DNA from: a bacterium
GTDB taxonomy: Bacteria; Patescibacteriota; Doudnabacteria; UBA920
NCBI GenBank assembly: GCA_021847435.1
Contig: JAJZRC010000004.1
Coordinates: 1 to 40,217, forward strand
Direction: 5' to 3'
DNA length: 40,217 nucleotides
Part shown: one piece after another, positions 28,577-37,079 of the stretch
How positions within the stretch are numbered: the first letter of the stretch is position 1
Layout: the number at the start of each line of letters is the position of its first letter
Translations under genes and position numbers: made by a program
The notes under the pieces: generated by a model
Told to the model about the DNA's origin: nothing
Databases searched by the model: none
Seen by the model: the letters and a program-made list of their open reading frames with translations, nothing else

Positions 28577-29269
28577 TTAATAATTTCTTGATGATAGGCT
28601 AATATCTTGCAGCGTATTTATTCTTACAGGGTCGTTTGTCCAAAGGCCTTGGGCGCATTTGGCTCCAATAGCGGTTCCAAGGGCTTTGGCGCGGGCCGTA
28701 ACCAGGCTTTCGTAGTCTTTGCTGGCCAGCTGGGAAGCATGGCGGTTGATCATTTCCACCCAAGCTTCATAAGCCTCGGAAGTGTCGATAACCACATCAA
28801 CAGGCGCGGCAAAATCCTGGGTAACGGGGTAGTAGTACAGCGCGGTTATTTTATGTACCGCCATATCTTTCAGTTCGCTCAGGCCGCCGTAGCGCGCGAA
28901 GCGTGCTGCGTCTCTTGTAATTTTTCCGGCCTGGGCGTGGTCGGGGTGCTGATTTTCGTCCGTATGGGGCGCCAAAACCACGTCCGGTTTAAATTGCCGA
29001 ATATGCCTGGCAATTGCAAACGCGTTTTCCGGAGTGTTTTTTATATGGCAGTCACCGCCCATTTCCAAAAATTCAATTTCCGCGCCCATTAATTTTGCGG
29101 CTTCGCGGGATTCTTCAGCGCGGCTCTCCGGAGTGCCCGCAGTGCCGGCTTCTCCTTTAGACAATACCAATAGTTTGATTGTTGCGCCATTCTTTGACTC
29201 TTTGGCCAAAAGGCTGCCGCAGCCGAATTCCAAATCATCGGGGTGCGCGCCGATCGCAAGTATTTTCAT
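28577..29269 (-). CDS. bshB1: PIG-L family deacetylase, BshB1-like
   Basis: AIGAHPDDLEFGCG...SKGEAGTAGTPESRAEESREAAKLMGAE...DENQHPDHAQAG; adjacent to bshA. Confidence 0.87.
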   Translation of the reverse strand: MKILAIGAHPDDLEFGCGSLLAKESKNGATIKLLVLSKGEAGTAGTPESRAEESREAAKLMGAEIEFLEMGGDCHIKNTPENAFAIARHIRQFKPDVVLAPHTDENQHPDHAQAGKITRDAARFARYGGLSELKDMAVHKITALYYYPVTQDFAAPVDVVIDTSEAYEAWVEMINRHASQLASKDYESLVTARAKALGTAIGAKCAQGLWTNDPVRINTLQDISLSSRNY

Positions 29270-29283
29270 AGGTTATTAGGTTA

Positions 29284-30063
29284 TTAGGTTAATTCAATCC
29301 AGGCATGTCCCGGGTCGCTGATTTCTTCCCGGTCAACAAATTTTACCCCAGGGGCTGCCTGGGTGTCCATATAGTTTTGTTCGCCAGCCCCCCAAATATA
29401 GTGGGTGCAACCAATTACCGAATTCATCCAGGCAAACCGCTGGTCGCGGCCCGGATTTTTTTGCCATTTTTCGATTTTTTCCGGCAGGGGCATGGAAATA
29501 AATTTTCCACCGCCTTCGTGCAGGCTGGCAGAATTACCTTCGGAAATTTTTGCTCTGACCACTTCGCCCTGGTAGGGGATATCGGCATAGTATTCGCCGC
29601 TCAGCTCCAGGGCCTTTTCCCTAAAGGCCTTATCTGAGGATCTAACCACTTCAATGCCTTCCAGGATTCCGATTTTTTCGTACATATCCAGGCAAAAATC
29701 AGCGGCGGTTGCGGCATTAACCGTTCCAAAAATGTCCATCAGATTTTTATCCATGAAGCGGGGGAGCTGTTTTAATATTTCCGCTTTCCAAGCCTTGGGG
29801 ACGCGCTTTAAATACAAGGGCGAATATTTTTTTTGTACCTTGTTTTCCTGGGTGAAATTTAGCCTGGCTTCGGCTCCCGTGGCGCGATCCTGCATTAACG
29901 TGATGGTTTCCCGGTAGTCCGCATCGCTATCGTGGTAAAAAAAGACAATGCGGCCGCCCAGCTGATTTTGCAGGGCGCGGGCAGTTCGGATTTTAGCGAC
30001 CAGAAAACGTTTGGGAAAAAAACCGCATGGTTGCTGGCCGAAACAGATAACAGGCGTATTCAT
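29284..30063 (-). CDS. Short BshC-like protein (candidate bacillithiol cysteine-adding enzyme, 259 aa)
   Basis: FGQQPCGFFPKRFLVAKIRTARALQ.....VFFYHDSDADYRE resembles BshC GQQ-x-GL..K......FW...EDHD; YIWGAGEQNYM resembles BshC AGPGEINYW; third gene after bshA/bshB. Confidence 0.65.
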   Translation of the reverse strand: MNTPVICFGQQPCGFFPKRFLVAKIRTARALQNQLGGRIVFFYHDSDADYRETITLMQDRATGAEARLNFTQENKVQKKYSPLYLKRVPKAWKAEILKQLPRFMDKNLMDIFGTVNAATAADFCLDMYEKIGILEGIEVVRSSDKAFREKALELSGEYYADIPYQGEVVRAKISEGNSASLHEGGGKFISMPLPEKIEKWQKNPGRDQRFAWMNSVIGCTHYIWGAGEQNYMDTQAAPGVKFVDREEISDPGHAWIELT

Positions 30064-30154
30064 ATGGCTATTTTATCATAAGGATATTTTTCCGCCAGAG
30101 GCAAGCTCGCTTCCGACAAAAGCTCTAAAATGCAAAAATTAAAATTGTCAAACC

Positions 30155-30196
30155 AAAGTAGAAATGTCCTAGCGCGGCCAAAGTGAAAATGTCCTA
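30155..30196. repeat. Two 17-nt direct repeats AAAGTRRAAATGTCCTA spaced 25 nt
   Basis: AAAGTAGAAATGTCCTA (30155-30171) and AAAGTGAAAATGTCCTA (30180-30196). Confidence 0.7.
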
Positions 30197-30541
30197 CCTA
30201 CGCTAAAACCGAATTTAATGATAAAGCTTTTCGTTGTTAACTCAGAGGGTATCCGGATTTTTTTGTCCACCGGCCAAGCATCGCCTGATGGCTGACCCAA
30301 GAATGCCCGGCTGCCTTGTAACCATGAACTTTTGTCTAATGGACATCTTTAGATTCGAATATGTTGAAAGCGCCATTGCCGGGGTGCAGAAGGCTCAAGC
30401 CTTTGCTGGACCGATGAAGCCCCAAAGGCAAGCCGGAGTTTTTCTGCATCGGATTCGGGCTGACAGCGGAGTCCTGCCCGGAAGATGGATGTGCGGTGTG
30501 CCCAAGGTAGTGCTGCGCTAAACGGGACAACCGGACGCATG

Positions 30542-30580
30542 GCCGCCTCCCCGCGCGTGTTTTGCGGGGCGGCTTTCTTT
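30542..30580 (+). terminator. Intrinsic terminator upstream of csoR
   Basis: GCCGCC(T)CCCCGC-gcgtgtttt-GCGGGGCGGC followed by TTTCTTTGTTT. Confidence 0.75.
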
Positions 30581-30582
30581 GT

Positions 30583-30611
30583 TTGACAAATACCCCCAGG
30601 GGGTATACAAT
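30583..30611 (+). promoter_or_regulatory. csoR promoter with embedded CsoR-type operator
   Basis: TTGACA - 17 bp - TACAAT; perfect palindrome ATACCCCCAGGGGGTAT at 30590-30606. Confidence 0.9.
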
Positions 30612-30635
30612 AGAATTGCTAATTGCTAATTAAAT

Positions 30636-30902
30636 ATGCAAGAAAATTACAAAAAGAAGCTAATCCATCACCTTCACAGGATTAAAGGCCAAGTAGAGGG
30701 TATTGAAAGGATGGTGGAGGCCCGCAAATATTGCGTTGATATTATGACGCAAAGTTTGGCTGTGGAGAAATCCTTGGAGCGATTTAATGCCGACCTTTTA
30801 GAAAACCATTTAACCGAACACGTATTCCACCAGTTTATGCATGGCCAATCCGCCAAAGCGACAGACGAGATGCTGAAAATTTTTAAATTGAAAAATAAAT
30901 AG
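30636..30902 (+). CDS. csoR: CsoR/RcnR/FrmR family metal-sensing repressor
   Basis: LIHHLHRIKGQVEGIERMVEARKYCVDIMTQ...LLENHLTEHV. Confidence 0.9.
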   Translation: MQENYKKKLIHHLHRIKGQVEGIERMVEARKYCVDIMTQSLAVEKSLERFNADLLENHLTEHVFHQFMHGQSAKATDEMLKIFKLKNK

Positions 30903-30908
30903 CGTTTT

Positions 30909-31364
30909 ATGCAAGCGTCTTTCTCCAAAAAAATAATGTCTCAGGCTGGCCTGGTTATTTCCGCCGTTGTTTTGGCGATTGCTTTTTTTGGACCCGCCCA
31001 GGCGCACCATGGCGAGTTTATGGAAGCGCATAACCCAGCATCTTTTTGCCGCGCGCAAGGCTGCGGAGAGCCGATGGGAGACTTGTTTTGTTTCAGCCAG
31101 TGTTTGAGTGTTTTTGCAAGCAACCTGCAAACTTTGCCGGCGAAGACGCCAGTTTTTTTGCCGTATGTTTTGGTTTTTTGTTTGCTTATTTCCATCAATT
31201 ACCTCGCGGCCGGGGGCAGACCATTTTATTTCAAATCGTTTATTCGTAAAAAGCGAGAGGTGTTCGCTCGAAGTTTTTTTGTTCAAATCGGCAGATGGTT
31301 GATTTTGTTCGGCAAGCGGGATCCCGCCGAAGTTTTTGCGTTAATTCAGTTGCGCAACATTTAA
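30909..31364 (+). CDS. Cys/His-rich membrane protein of the metal operon (hypothetical)
   Basis: N-terminal TM/signal then HHGEFMEAHNPASFCRAQGCGEPMGDLFCFSQC, second TM; 7 bp after csoR. Confidence 0.65.
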   Translation: MQASFSKKIMSQAGLVISAVVLAIAFFGPAQAHHGEFMEAHNPASFCRAQGCGEPMGDLFCFSQCLSVFASNLQTLPAKTPVFLPYVLVFCLLISINYLAAGGRPFYFKSFIRKKREVFARSFFVQIGRWLILFGKRDPAEVFALIQLRNI

Positions 31365-31409
31365 CGATAAACGGCAGTATTCAATTGCGGTTTCAACACA
31401 ATAAAATTT

Positions 31410-32747
31410 ATGCATAAACTCATAATCCCTATAAAAGGGATGCATTGTAAATCTTGTGAACTTCTGATTGAAGACAACTTAAGAAAGCTCCCAGGCGTAA
31501 AAAGGGTCGAGGTGAGCCATATTTCCGGAAAAGCAAAAATATGGTGCGATGACGGCACCCCGCCTGCTAAAAGCATTGGCGCAGCGGTGGAAGACGCGGG
31601 TTATACTTTAGGACAGGAAGATAAAAAGCATTGGTTTTCCAGAAATTCCCAGGATTACCTGAATTTGGTGAATGCGGGTGGAATTTTGCTGGTCCTCTTT
31701 TTCCTAGCCCAAATTTTCGGTTTTTCCGACATGGCTGGAAATTTTCAGCAGAAAAGCATAGCCATGTCTTTGGTGGTGGGCTTGGTGGCAGGAGTTTCTT
31801 CCTGCATGGCTTTGATAGGCGGGTTGGTTCTGGCTTTGTCCGCCAGGCACTCGGAACTCCATCCGGAGGCCAGCCGAATGCAAAAATTTCGTCCCCATTT
31901 GTTTTTTAATCTAGGAAGGGTTCTGGGCTTCGCCGTACTGGGGGGGCTAATCGGCATGGCGGGAGGGGCGCTGCAGCCATCCGCAAAGTTTATGGGCCTG
32001 CTTACGTTGTTAGTCGGCGGCGCGATGCTTGTGATGGGATTGAAGCTTATTGAGATATTTCCCATTTTGCAGAAAGTAAATATAGCTTTGCCAAAATTTG
32101 TTTCCAAGCTTTTTGGGATAAAACGGGAGCAGAAAGAATACAGCCACAAAGGCGCGGTTTTGGGAGGGGCGCTGACTTTCTTTTTGCCTTGCGGTTTTAC
32201 GCAAGCCATGCAGCTTTACGCCGTAAGCACCGGCAGTTTTGTTTCCGGGGCTTTAATAATGTCTCTGTTTGCCTTAGGCACTTCCCCGGGGTTATTGGGC
32301 ATAGGCGGGCTTTCCAGTGCTTTTAAAGGTTCAAAGGCGAAAGTATTTTTTGCAGCGGCGGGATTGGCCGTGATAATTTTGGGGATATTTAATATCTTCA
32401 ACGCGAGCCAATTGGCGTTTTCTTCAGGGCCCGCCCGGAACCAAACAAATAAAACCATTTCTCCGAGCGCGCCTGCCGAAGGAGCGCAGGAAGTACGAAT
32501 GACGCAAGGGGCTTCGGGCTACTCGCCTAATAAGCTGACTGTTAAGAAAGGGATTCCGGTTAGGTGGATAATCAGCTCCACTAACCAGTATTCCTGCGCC
32601 GCCTTTCTCATAATGCCGAAATATGGCATCAACCAAGCGCTTAAAAGCGGAGAAAATATAATTGAATTTACGCCTGAAAAGTCAGGAGAGATTCCTTTTT
32701 CATGTTCAATGGGCATGTATAGAGGCAAGTTCATCGTAACCGATTAA
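31410..32747 (+). CDS. HMA - DsbD2/TauE-like membrane domain - cupredoxin fusion protein
   Basis: GMHCKSCE HMA motif; SSCMALIGGLVLALSAR and FFLPCGFTQAMQLYAVSTGS membrane motifs; SGYSPNKLTVKKGIPVRW...PFSCSMGMYRGKFIV cupredoxin. Confidence 0.88.
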   Translation: MHKLIIPIKGMHCKSCELLIEDNLRKLPGVKRVEVSHISGKAKIWCDDGTPPAKSIGAAVEDAGYTLGQEDKKHWFSRNSQDYLNLVNAGGILLVLFFLAQIFGFSDMAGNFQQKSIAMSLVVGLVAGVSSCMALIGGLVLALSARHSELHPEASRMQKFRPHLFFNLGRVLGFAVLGGLIGMAGGALQPSAKFMGLLTLLVGGAMLVMGLKLIEIFPILQKVNIALPKFVSKLFGIKREQKEYSHKGAVLGGALTFFLPCGFTQAMQLYAVSTGSFVSGALIMSLFALGTSPGLLGIGGLSSAFKGSKAKVFFAAAGLAVIILGIFNIFNASQLAFSSGPARNQTNKTISPSAPAEGAQEVRMTQGASGYSPNKLTVKKGIPVRWIISSTNQYSCAAFLIMPKYGINQALKSGENIIEFTPEKSGEIPFSCSMGMYRGKFIVTD

Positions 32748-32761
32748 TCAACTTCATATTT

Positions 32762-32977
32762 ATGGCTACAACAAAATTTCAACTCGCAAATTTGAACTGT
32801 TCCGCTTGCGGGAAAGTTTCGCAAATGAAAATTAGCAGAATAAAAGACGTAACCCAAGTCAGGATCGAGCAAAACGGCGGCTCCGCGCTGGGGGAATTGG
32901 AAGCCGGCCGGGAAATCCCGATTTTAGAGCTTGAGGAGGCTTTGGCAGGCACGGGCTATAAAGTGCGTTTAGTATAA
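32762..32977 (+). CDS. Small HMA-like metallochaperone
   Basis: ANLNCSACGKVSQMKISRIKDVTQVRIEQ...GYKVRLV. Confidence 0.7.
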   Translation: MATTKFQLANLNCSACGKVSQMKISRIKDVTQVRIEQNGGSALGELEAGREIPILELEEALAGTGYKVRLV

Positions 32978-33006
32978 CCGGTTGTAATTAAACATTAAAA
33001 AATTTT

Positions 33007-36000
33007 ATGGAAAATATATTTAAACTAAATGTCCAAGGCATGCATTGTGAATCTTGCGAAATCTTGATCAAAAGCGAGCTGAAGGAAATGCCCGGAATTA
33101 CAGAGGTTCGGATTTCCGCAAAAAACGGGCAAGGTTCGGTAAAAACAAATTTAAATTCAGTTACCGCATCTGATATACAGCAGGCTATCAAACGGGCTGG
33201 GTACGAAAGCGTCGTAACAGAAGATCATTCAATGCACGCGGGGAATAAGCAAATGGCAGAAGTGATGGACGGCGGGCAAAAAGCCGGGGTGCCTTTTTCA
33301 ATGAAACTGGAAAATAGAATTGAGGCCCAAGGCCGGGTATTGGAAAACTCGGAAAACGAGCCTTATTTTGAAGGCAAGCTCTCCAATTACAAGAATGCCG
33401 AAATTAATGTGCCGCCCGGTCAAGAGGCAACAAAAAATTATCTGGAACAATTGGTTAAAAGCGCCAACCTTTTTAGGGTTTTTGATCGTTTTGGCGGGGC
33501 GCAGGAAGAAGCTGTTTTGGCTAATTCCGGTTTGAACCGGCATCCGGCTAAAACCGCGGTTATGCCGGGAACCGGCAGCGGCGAGAACCGCAAAATAAAT
33601 TTGTCGCTTTCCGGCATGCATTGCGCCTCCTGCGCCGGGATTATTGAAAGATCTTTGCGGAAAGTGCCTGGCGTCATTCAGGCCAATGTAAATTTTGCCG
33701 CGGAAAAAGCCCAAGTTACTTTTGGCTCCGCGGCAAAAACCGGAGATTTAATTGATGCTGTAAAAAAAGCCGGATACGAAGCCGTTGAAATCGATGTCAA
33801 AGACACCGGGTTTGATGCCAGAAAAAGGCAGGCAGAGATTAGTTCGTATTCCAAAAAGCTTGTATTTAGCGTCATTTTAAGCCTGCCGATGCTATACTTC
33901 ATGTTTTTTGATTTTTTTGCCAGGGTTCCTGGCAAGGCATGGCTTTTGCCTTACGTCGGGATAGCGTCTTTAGTACTCGCTACTCCCGTTCAATTTATTA
34001 TCGGCAAGGGTTTCTATAAGGGCATGTGGTCATCGCTGCGCATGAAGACTTTTAACATGGATAGCCTTATTGCCATTGGCACTTCCACGGCTTATTTTTA
34101 CAGCCTCATAACTTTAATGCTCTATGCGATTGCCAATAAAAGCATCATCGGGTTAAATGGCGGAAAAATTCAAAACCTGTATTTTGAAACCGCCGCTTTT
34201 CTGATTACCTTTGTAATTTTAGGCAAATGGCTTGAAGTAAGGACAAAGGGAAAAACTTCGGACTCAATTAAAAAATTAATGGGGTTGCAGGCCAAAACAG
34301 CCCGAGTTATCCGCAACAGTGCCACTCAGGATATCCCAGTTGACCAAGTTGCGCTAAAAGATATTGTTATTGTGCGCCCGGGTGAAAAAATTCCGATTGA
34401 CGGCCGGATAACAAAAGGATCTTCCGCGGTGGATGAATCAATGCTGACCGGAGAAAGTCTGCCAGTTGAAAAGAAGGCCGGGGACAGCGTCGCCGGCGGG
34501 ACAATCAATAAAACCGGCAGCTTCGAATTTGAAGTAACCAAAATCGGGAATGATACCGTACTCTCCCAAATTATCAGGTTGGTTGAAGAAGCCCAGGGAT
34601 CCAAAGCGCCCATTCAAGATTTTGCGGACAAAGTCTCTTCCTGGTTTGTGCCGGCTGTTATTGGCATTGCGGTTGCCACGTTTCTGATTTGGTATTTTCT
34701 CCTGGGGGCAACCCTGGCTTTTGCCTTAATGGCCTTTACTTCCGTAATTGTAATTGCCTGCCCGTGCGCGCTGGGTCTTGCTACGCCGACTGCCATTATG
34801 GTCGGGACCGGCAAAGGCGCGGAAAACGGGATTTTAGTCAAAGGTGGGGAGCCTTTGGAGGCTGCTTGCAAGCTTGATGCTATCGTGTTTGATAAAACCG
34901 GGACTTTGACATACGGCAAGCCGGAAGTAACGGATGTGCTTGCTTTAACAGGCAAAGACGAAGAGGAAGTCCTGCAGATTGCCGCCAGTCTGGAAAAACT
35001 TTCAGAACACCCCCTTGCCGAGGCCATTTACAGCCATGCCCAGGATGAAGGCGTGAGTTTGTTGGAAGCTTCAAACTTTAAGGCAATCCCGGGGCACGGA
35101 GTGCAAGGCGAGATAGCCGGAACAACCTATTATTTCGGCAACCGAAAAATGATTTCAGATGTTGCGGGGGCGGCGGTGGAGAAGATTGGCAGAAAACAAG
35201 CTAAATTGGAAGAAGCTGGCAAGACAACAATGCTCTTGGCTACCAAAGAGGGCCTGGCCGGGTTGGTTGCGGTGGCGGATACGGTAAAATCGACCACGAA
35301 AACCGCAATCGAAAAACTTCAAAAAATGAAAATAGAAGTTTATATGATTACCGGTGACAATGAGCGTACCGCCCGGGCGATTGCTTCCCAGGTGGGGATC
35401 ACAAACGTGCTGGCGGAAGTGTTGCCGGAAGACAAGGCTAATGAAGTCAAAAAGCTCCAGGCGGAAAACAAGAAAGTGGCCATGGTCGGGGACGGGATTA
35501 ATGACGCTCCTGCTTTGGCCCAGGCGGATTTAGGCATTGCAATGGGCAGCGGAACAGACGTGGCCATGGAAACCGGCGGGGTAATAATTATGAAAAATGA
35601 TTTAAATGACGTGGCAAATGCCATTCAGCTCTCCAGGGAAACCATGGCTAAAATTAAACAGAATATGTTTTTTGCTTTGTTTTATAATGTAATTGGCATT
35701 CCTATTGCTGCCCGCGTTTTCGCGTCTTTCGGTCTTGTGTTGAAACCGGAACTGGCCGGTTTGGCTATGGCTTTAAGCTCCGTGTCAGTAGTTACCAATT
35801 CTTTAACCTTAAGATTCTTTAAGCCCGGTAAAAGAAATTGGGTTTCTTTATTGGCCCCCGCGCTGATGGTTTTGGTGTTTGGGTTTGCTTTCTTTGAATT
35901 CGCCAAATTCAGCAGCCGCATGGCCGAACCGGCGTCCGCGATGGCCGTTCAAGCCGCAAGTCCGGAAATTGCCGGCAAAGCGCGGCGGTTAGTTTCCGCT

Positions 36001-36369
36001 TCGCCGATAATAATCAACTTCGCGGCAGCCGGCCCGAAATTTTTTGTAATCAGCCCAGGCGATTTTATAGATCTGCCCATTCAGGCCGGGCAAAATCGCT
36101 TGGGGAAGGACGGGATGATTATTGGCGCGAGCGAGGCTGAAATGATGATCCGGGAAAAACTGTTTGAAAAACCGGGCGACAGTTTGTCTGATTTTTTCGG
36201 CGTCCCCAATATGAAAATAGTCGGCATATTAAAATCTACGGGAACCTTCCTGGACAATACCCATATTATTAAAGGCGAAACTCAAGTCGCGTCTGCGGCG
36301 GAAGGTTTCGCCAAAATGAACGGCGCAGAATTGAAATTATTAGGACTTACGCTTTTGAGCCAAGTTTGA
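33007..36369 (+). CDS. copA: Copper-type P1B ATPase with two HMA domains and an atypical C-terminal extension; current stop lies inside a family A element
   Basis: GMHCESCE and [11 protein letters not shown] motifs, [71 protein letters not shown]; last residues (GLTLLSQV) encoded by the repeat. Confidence 0.93.
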   Translation: MENIFKLNVQGMHCESCEILIKSELKEMPGITEVRISAKNGQGSVKTNLNSVTASDIQQAIKRAGYESVVTEDHSMHAGNKQMAEVMDGGQKAGVPFSMKLENRIEAQGRVLENSENEPYFEGKLSNYKNAEINVPPGQEATKNYLEQLVKSANLFRVFDRFGGAQEEAVLANSGLNRHPAKTAVMPGTGSGENRKINLSLSGMHCASCAGIIERSLRKVPGVIQANVNFAAEKAQVTFGSAAKTGDLIDAVKKAGYEAVEIDVKDTGFDARKRQAEISSYSKKLVFSVILSLPMLYFMFFDFFARVPGKAWLLPYVGIASLVLATPVQFIIGKGFYKGMWSSLRMKTFNMDSLIAIGTSTAYFYSLITLMLYAIANKSIIGLNGGKIQNLYFETAAFLITFVILGKWLEVRTKGKTSDSIKKLMGLQAKTARVIRNSATQDIPVDQVALKDIVIVRPGEKIPIDGRITKGSSAVDESMLTGESLPVEKKAGDSVAGGTINKTGSFEFEVTKIGNDTVLSQIIRLVEEAQGSKAPIQDFADKVSSWFVPAVIGIAVATFLIWYFLLGATLAFALMAFTSVIVIACPCALGLATPTAIMVGTGKGAENGILVKGGEPLEAACKLDAIVFDKTGTLTYGKPEVTDVLALTGKDEEEVLQIAASLEKLSEHPLAEAIYSHAQDEGVSLLEASNFKAIPGHGVQGEIAGTTYYFGNRKMISDVAGAAVEKIGRKQAKLEEAGKTTMLLATKEGLAGLVAVADTVKSTTKTAIEKLQKMKIEVYMITGDNERTARAIASQVGITNVLAEVLPEDKANEVKKLQAENKKVAMVGDGINDAPALAQADLGIAMGSGTDVAMETGGVIIMKNDLNDVANAIQLSRETMAKIKQNMFFALFYNVIGIPIAARVFASFGLVLKPELAGLAMALSSVSVVTNSLTLRFFKPGKRNWVSLLAPALMVLVFGFAFFEFAKFSSRMAEPASAMAVQAASPEIAGKARRLVSASPIIINFAAAGPKFFVISPGDFIDLPIQAGQNRLGKDGMIIGASEAEMMIREKLFEKPGDSLSDFFGVPNMKIVGILKSTGTFLDNTHIIKGETQVASAAEGFAKMNGAELKLLGLTLLSQV

Positions 36370-36504
36370 GGCATTTTCCGAGGATTTTTGGAGGCGTAGC
36401 CAGGCTACGCCAATAAAAACCGCAGGAAAATAACGAAAAAATTGGCCAAAGCCGCTTGCTGACCCGGCTTTGCCGGGTCTAAAGCGGCAAGAGCGTAAGT
36501 CCTA
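36341..36504. mobile_element. Family A MITE-like repeat, copy 5 (164 bp), TSD ATTAT, inserted in the copA ORF
   Basis: TAGGACTTACGCTTTTG...GCAAGAGCGTAAGTCCTA; attat on both sides. Confidence 0.93.
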
Positions 36505-36829
36505 ATTATTCTATGTTATTTCTGCAAACAATATTCCCCAGGTGTTTGCTGGCAATGTCGGGAAAGACAGCTTGTTGCCGGTTGTGCTGGGTTCCAAGAA
36601 GCTTTCTCCTGTATTTGTCGGGGAAAGCGAGGCCGAGGCGATGCGGAAGGAAAAACTGTTCGTAAAAGAAGGAGATACGCTGTCCGGATTCTTTGGCAAT
36701 GATGCGATTATTTCTTCTATTTTGCCGAAAACCAAAACCGAGTTGGACAATTTTCATTTTGTAACGCAGGATTTTATTAGCGGCGTAGAGCGAGTAAAAG
36801 AGTCCTTAAGGACTCTTTTACGAGCCTGA
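36505..36829 (+). pseudogene. Detached 3' part of the copA ORF (second copy of the C-terminal domain), ending in family B copy 4
   Basis: FYVISANNIPQVFAGNVGKDSLLP...ESEAEAMRKEKLFVKEGDTLSGFFG is homologous to FFVISPGDF...[25 protein letters not shown] in the copA tail. Confidence 0.82.
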
Positions 36830-36939
36830 GCCTGCCTGCCAGGCAGGGAGCTGATACAGGTTCGAATATCTCGCAGCTCTGCTGCGAAATGCAGTCAACT
36901 CCTTGGGTTCAATGCCTCGGAGTTCTACCCCGAGGCGCC
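36778..36939. repeat. Family B repeat, copy 4 (variant 3' half)
   Basis: Same 5' body; TTTAT on both sides. Confidence 0.85.
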
Positions 36940-37079
36940 TTTATTCGGGAAAATTATGGAAATTAAAAAAACTTTGATATAATAAATATCCAAGAACATA
37001 AGAAATTAAAAATGGAAATGCCTCGCTCATTGCCGTTTAACAAGCCCGACCAATGGAAGAGCCTGAGAATGGATAATTA

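Noticed and set aside
30234-30521. Considered as SRP RNA, RNase P RNA or tmRNA
   Set aside because: No matching core motifs (GGAAG...AGCAGCC, GAGGAAAGTCCGGGC, tmRNA tag/TTCGA end) could be identified; left as unassigned.
31631-31909. 92-aa alternative-frame ORF
   Set aside because: Fully inside the HMA-DsbD2-cupredoxin gene in a different frame.
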